Shown here: positions 12,301 to 14,485 of the stretch, in pieces
Layout of the letters: each line of letters opens with the position of its first letter
Position numbering within the stretch: position 1 is the first letter of the stretch
DNA from: an uncultured Clostridia bacterium
Lineage (GTDB): Bacteria > Bacillota > Clostridia > Christensenellales > Aristaeellaceae
Length of the DNA stretch: 14,485 nucleotides
Assembly: GCA_934631055.1 (NCBI GenBank)
Contig: CAKTXP010000044.1
Span: forward strand, 1-14,485
Reading direction: 5' to 3'
Notes under the pieces: generated by a model
Databases searched by the model: none
Told to the model about the DNA's origin: nothing
Seen by the model: the letters and a program-made list of their open reading frames with translations, nothing else
Program-made: the position numbers and the translations under genes

Positions 12301-14142
12301 ATGAAAAGACGGTTCGCTCATCTGAAACAGCTTTTGTTTTATGGAGGTCTGGAAAGGGAGAAATATCGCGCGATTGCCGCGGATATCGACGAATCGAACC
12401 GCAGCAGCCTTGTCGTGATCTCTTTTGCCTACGTGATGATCTATCTGACTCGTCTGCTCGTCAATTATGATACCATTCCGTATACCAGCCGCATCCTCTT
12501 CATCTCGGCAATCTCCTTTTTCAGCGTGATAGCGCTGGTCAGCTGCCTGACAAAGGGAAAGCGCCGGTTTATCCATCTTTCCGCTTATGTGTTTCTCGCC
12601 GGTTATCTGGGCATAGGCATTCTTTCGGCTGTCGGCGAGGGAAGCATTCAAGAGAGAACGACGCTTTATCTGGTCTATGTCTCCGCCGCGCCGATGCTCT
12701 TCGCGCTCAACGCGGTCGAGCTGACGGCAATCATCGTTCCGGCAGAACTGCTGTATCTGTTCATGATTACCCGGTATCAATCCATGTATCCGGTCTATGC
12801 GGCGAATTGCAGCAATTCCTTTTACTTCTCCATCATGGGGCTTCTGCTGGGCATTTACATGTCCAATAGGAAGATATGGGGCGTTTACAACGCGCATATG
12901 AATTCCCGCATGGGCGAGATCGAGCGGCTGAACAGGGAGCTGCACCAAAGCCGGGAGGATCTTCAGGAAGCGCTGTTCTCCGCCGAACAGGCGAACCGCT
13001 CCAAGACCATCTTTCTCAACAACATGAGCCACGATATCCGCACGCCGATGAACGCCATTATCGGCTTCACCGCGCTGGCGCAGAAGCATATCGACAACCG
13101 AGAGCAGGTCGAAAACTATTTACAGAAAATATCGGTATCCAGTCAGCATCTGCTGTCGCTCATCAACGACGTGCTGGATATGAGCCACATCGAGAGCGGC
13201 AAGGTGCAGCTGGAAGAAAAGCCGCTGCATCTGCCCAAACTCATTGACCAGATGGAAACGATCATACAGGCAAACGTCGCGGAAAAGAATCTGACCTTCT
13301 CGGCGGATGTCGTCGGGCTGAATCATCCGGACGTCATGGCGGATAAGCTTCGGCTCGATCAGGTGCTGCTCAATATGCTGAGCAACGCCGTCAAATTCAC
13401 TCCGCCGGACGGAAAAATTGATTTCAAAATCATTGAAAAACCCGGAGCGCCCGCCGGATATGCCGATTACGAATTCCATATCAAAGATACCGGCATCGGC
13501 ATGAGCAGGTCGTTTCAGAAACATATCTTTGAAGCGTTTTCGCGCGAGGAAACCGACGCCGTCCGCGGCATACAGGGTACCGGTCTGGGGATGTCCATCG
13601 CCAAGAACATCGTAGACATGATGCAGGGCAGCATCGACATAGACAGTCAGGAGGGCAGGGGAACGGAGTTCACCGTCCACCTGCGCTTTGCTGTCGCGCA
13701 ACGCGCGGTAAACACGGAAGAAAAAAAGAAAGATCCGCTTGCAAAAGCGGAGCTTGCCGGAAAGAACATCCTGCTGGTCGAGGACAACGAACTGAATCAG
13801 GAGATCGCAGCGGCAATTCTGGAAGAGGACGGCTTTATCGTCGATACCGCCATGAACGGCGCGACTGCCGTTGAGAAAGTCCGCGGCGCCGCGGCTGGTC
13901 GATACGATCTGGTGCTGATGGATGTGCAGATGCCGGTGATGAACGGTTATGAGGCGACACAGCGCATCCGCATGCTGAGCGACCCGAAGAAAGCCGGCAT
14001 TCCAATCATTGCGATGACGGCGAACGCCTTTGACGAGGACAGGCGCGCGGCAATTTGCGCCGGCATGGACGGCTATATCTCCAAGCCTATCGACATTCCG
14101 AAGCTGATGCAGACTATTAAAGAAGTTATAGAAAAGAAATAA
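12301..14142 (+). CDS. Hybrid sensor histidine kinase with C-terminal receiver
   Basis: The 613-residue protein (from ATG 12301) starts with a basic cytoplasmic stretch, then about six membrane helices (residues about 34-200), a coiled coil (about 205-235), HisKA with the phospho-acceptor His244 in NNMSHDIRTPMNAIIGF, HATPase_c with Asn362 (N box), Asp396 in DTGIGM and the GTGLGMS lid (426-432), and a receiver with Glu494/Asp495, phospho-acceptor Asp541 in LMDVQMPVMNG and Lys595. It should autophosphorylate and pass phosphate to its own receiver. No HPt protein or separate regulator is nearby. The sensor is membrane-embedded with no large outer domain. ATG 12301 matches the LFYGGLE-type N-terminus of relatives. 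ATG 12211 would add 30 residues encoded by the repeat and lies in a hairpin. The GAGGGAG site (12268-12274) is 26 bases from ATG 12301, with a hairpin between. Confidence 0.93.
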   Translation: MKRRFAHLKQLLFYGGLEREKYRAIAADIDESNRSSLVVISFAYVMIYLTRLLVNYDTIPYTSRILFISAISFFSVIALVSCLTKGKRRFIHLSAYVFLAGYLGIGILSAVGEGSIQERTTLYLVYVSAAPMLFALNAVELTAIIVPAELLYLFMITRYQSMYPVYAANCSNSFYFSIMGLLLGIYMSNRKIWGVYNAHMNSRMGEIERLNRELHQSREDLQEALFSAEQANRSKTIFLNNMSHDIRTPMNAIIGFTALAQKHIDNREQVENYLQKISVSSQHLLSLINDVLDMSHIESGKVQLEEKPLHLPKLIDQMETIIQANVAEKNLTFSADVVGLNHPDVMADKLRLDQVLLNMLSNAVKFTPPDGKIDFKIIEKPGAPAGYADYEFHIKDTGIGMSRSFQKHIFEAFSREETDAVRGIQGTGLGMSIAKNIVDMMQGSIDIDSQEGRGTEFTVHLRFAVAQRAVNTEEKKKDPLAKAELAGKNILLVEDNELNQEIAAAILEEDGFIVDTAMNGATAVEKVRGAAAGRYDLVLMDVQMPVMNGYEATQRIRMLSDPKKAGIPIIAMTANAFDEDRRAAICAGMDGYISKPIDIPKLMQTIKEVIEKK

Positions 14143-14210
14143 AGCGGGCTGAGCCCGCCTGCATTTCCGCCACAGTCCGTAAAGATTCAAAGCTCTACGC
14201 ACGCGAGCAA
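14142..14210. repeat. Dispersed intergenic repeat, second copy
   Basis: It begins on the last base of the kinase stop codon with the GCGGGC/GCCCGC hairpin (loop TGA) and matches 5196-5264 at about nine bases in ten. It is followed by the palindrome ATTTCCT-ATA-AGGAAAT (14221-14237). Its position at a gene end, as with the copy after murA, suggests a role or preference near 3' ends. Confidence 0.75.
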
Positions 14211-14240
14211 GCTTTACGCAATTTCCTATAAGGAAATAAA

Positions 14241-14279
14241 CCGGGCGTTTGGGGCGCTGCCCCAAACGTCCGGCTTTTA
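14241..14279. terminator. GC-rich terminator between the kinase and leuB
   Basis: A 15-bp stem with one G-U (14241-14255 with 14259-14273; core CGTTTGGGGC and GCCCCAAACG) encloses loop GCT and is followed by CTTTTA. It lies between convergent genes, so it may serve both. Its TTGGGGCGCTG core is the same as the hairpin at 12055-12065 in the kinase leader. Confidence 0.72.
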
Positions 14280-14281
14280 CT

Positions 14282-14485
14282 TTATACCCTCGCGGCGACG
14301 AGGTCGCCCATCTCCGTGCAGCCGACTTTCTTGCAGCCTTCGGAGAAGATATCGCCCGTGCGGTATCCTTCGTCCAGCACCTGAGAGACCGCTTTCTCGA
14401 TCGCGGCAGCTTCCTTTTCAAGCCCCAGGCTGTGACGCAGGAGCAGGGCGCCGGAGAGAATCGTGCCCAGCGGATTGGCGATATC
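14282..14485 (-). CDS. leuB: 3-isopropylmalate dehydrogenase, C-terminal part (partial)
   Basis: The frame entering from the right edge encodes the last 67 residues, starting DIANPLGTILSGALLLRHS and ending MGDLVAARV before the TAA stop at 14284-14282. The ANPLGTILS helix, the EKAVSQVLDEGYRTGDI segment and the final EMGDL are the usual C-terminus of LeuB. LeuB oxidatively decarboxylates 3-isopropylmalate with NAD+ in leucine synthesis. Isocitrate and tartrate dehydrogenases share the fold, but these residues fit LeuB best. The catalytic and cofactor residues lie outside the window. Confidence 0.92.
   Translation of the reverse strand, partial: DIANPLGTILSGALLLRHSLGLEKEAAAIEKAVSQVLDEGYRTGDIFSEGCKKVGCTEMGDLVAARV

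Noticed and set aside
13120..14421. Minus-strand open frame across the kinase and into leuB
   Set aside because: It runs through a repeat and a terminator and overlaps two confirmed genes; no ribosome site.

Overview
The window looks like chromosome of a moderately GC-rich member of the Clostridia (Firmicutes), probably an uncultured gut or rumen lineage. This is inferred from the strong Shine-Dalgarno sites, the consensus -35/-10 promoters, a preQ1-I riboswitch in front of a QueT transporter, an FHA/SEDS/PBP cell-wall operon, and a hybrid histidine kinase beginning with a LFYGGLE-type N-terminus. No species can be named from sequence alone. I see no rRNA, tRNA, CRISPR array, transposase or phage gene.

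Layout. 1-84 is the 3' end of an unidentified gene. 96-284 is a palindromic intergenic element whose right arm runs into the queT promoter. 298-946 is a preQ1-I riboswitch, its terminator and queT, a queuosine-precursor transporter. 960-3064 is a promoter followed by a two-gene operon: an RpiB/LacAB-family sugar-phosphate isomerase and a transglutaminase-like protein. It ends at a long terminator hairpin shared with the convergent marR-MATE operon (4956 to 3171, minus strand). That operon has a consensus promoter overlapped by three TAATTA boxes spaced exactly 13 bp apart.

5029-5338 is a gene-free stretch of repeats and terminators. murA (minus strand, 6607 to 5339) is transcribed divergently from a plus-strand cell-wall operon: an FHA-like membrane protein (6828), an FtsW/RodA SEDS glycosyltransferase (7468), a class B PBP transpeptidase (9285) and a secreted solute-binding-like protein (10691), closed by a terminator at 11859-11901. 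Murein precursor synthesis (MurA) and polymerisation/crosslinking (SEDS plus PBP) therefore sit back to back. A hybrid histidine kinase with its own promoter and a leader of about 300 nt follows (12301-14142). The window closes with the 3' end of leuB on the minus strand.

The most unusual signal is non-coding. The DNA just upstream of the PBP start (9040-9284) and of the kinase start (12041-12300) appears to be two copies of one multi-hairpin element. The hairpins occur in the same order and linkers are partly shared (for example TTCGCTTCGCG). The stem sequences differ but stay complementary, which is what a conserved RNA or DNA structure would show. Both copies end in a short hairpin that holds a purine-rich, Shine-Dalgarno-like stretch just before the gene. 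Other hairpin-repeat modules occur at 5055, 5196, 14142 and 14241. Whether these are a regulatory RNA family or a mobile intergenic repeat family cannot be decided from this window alone.
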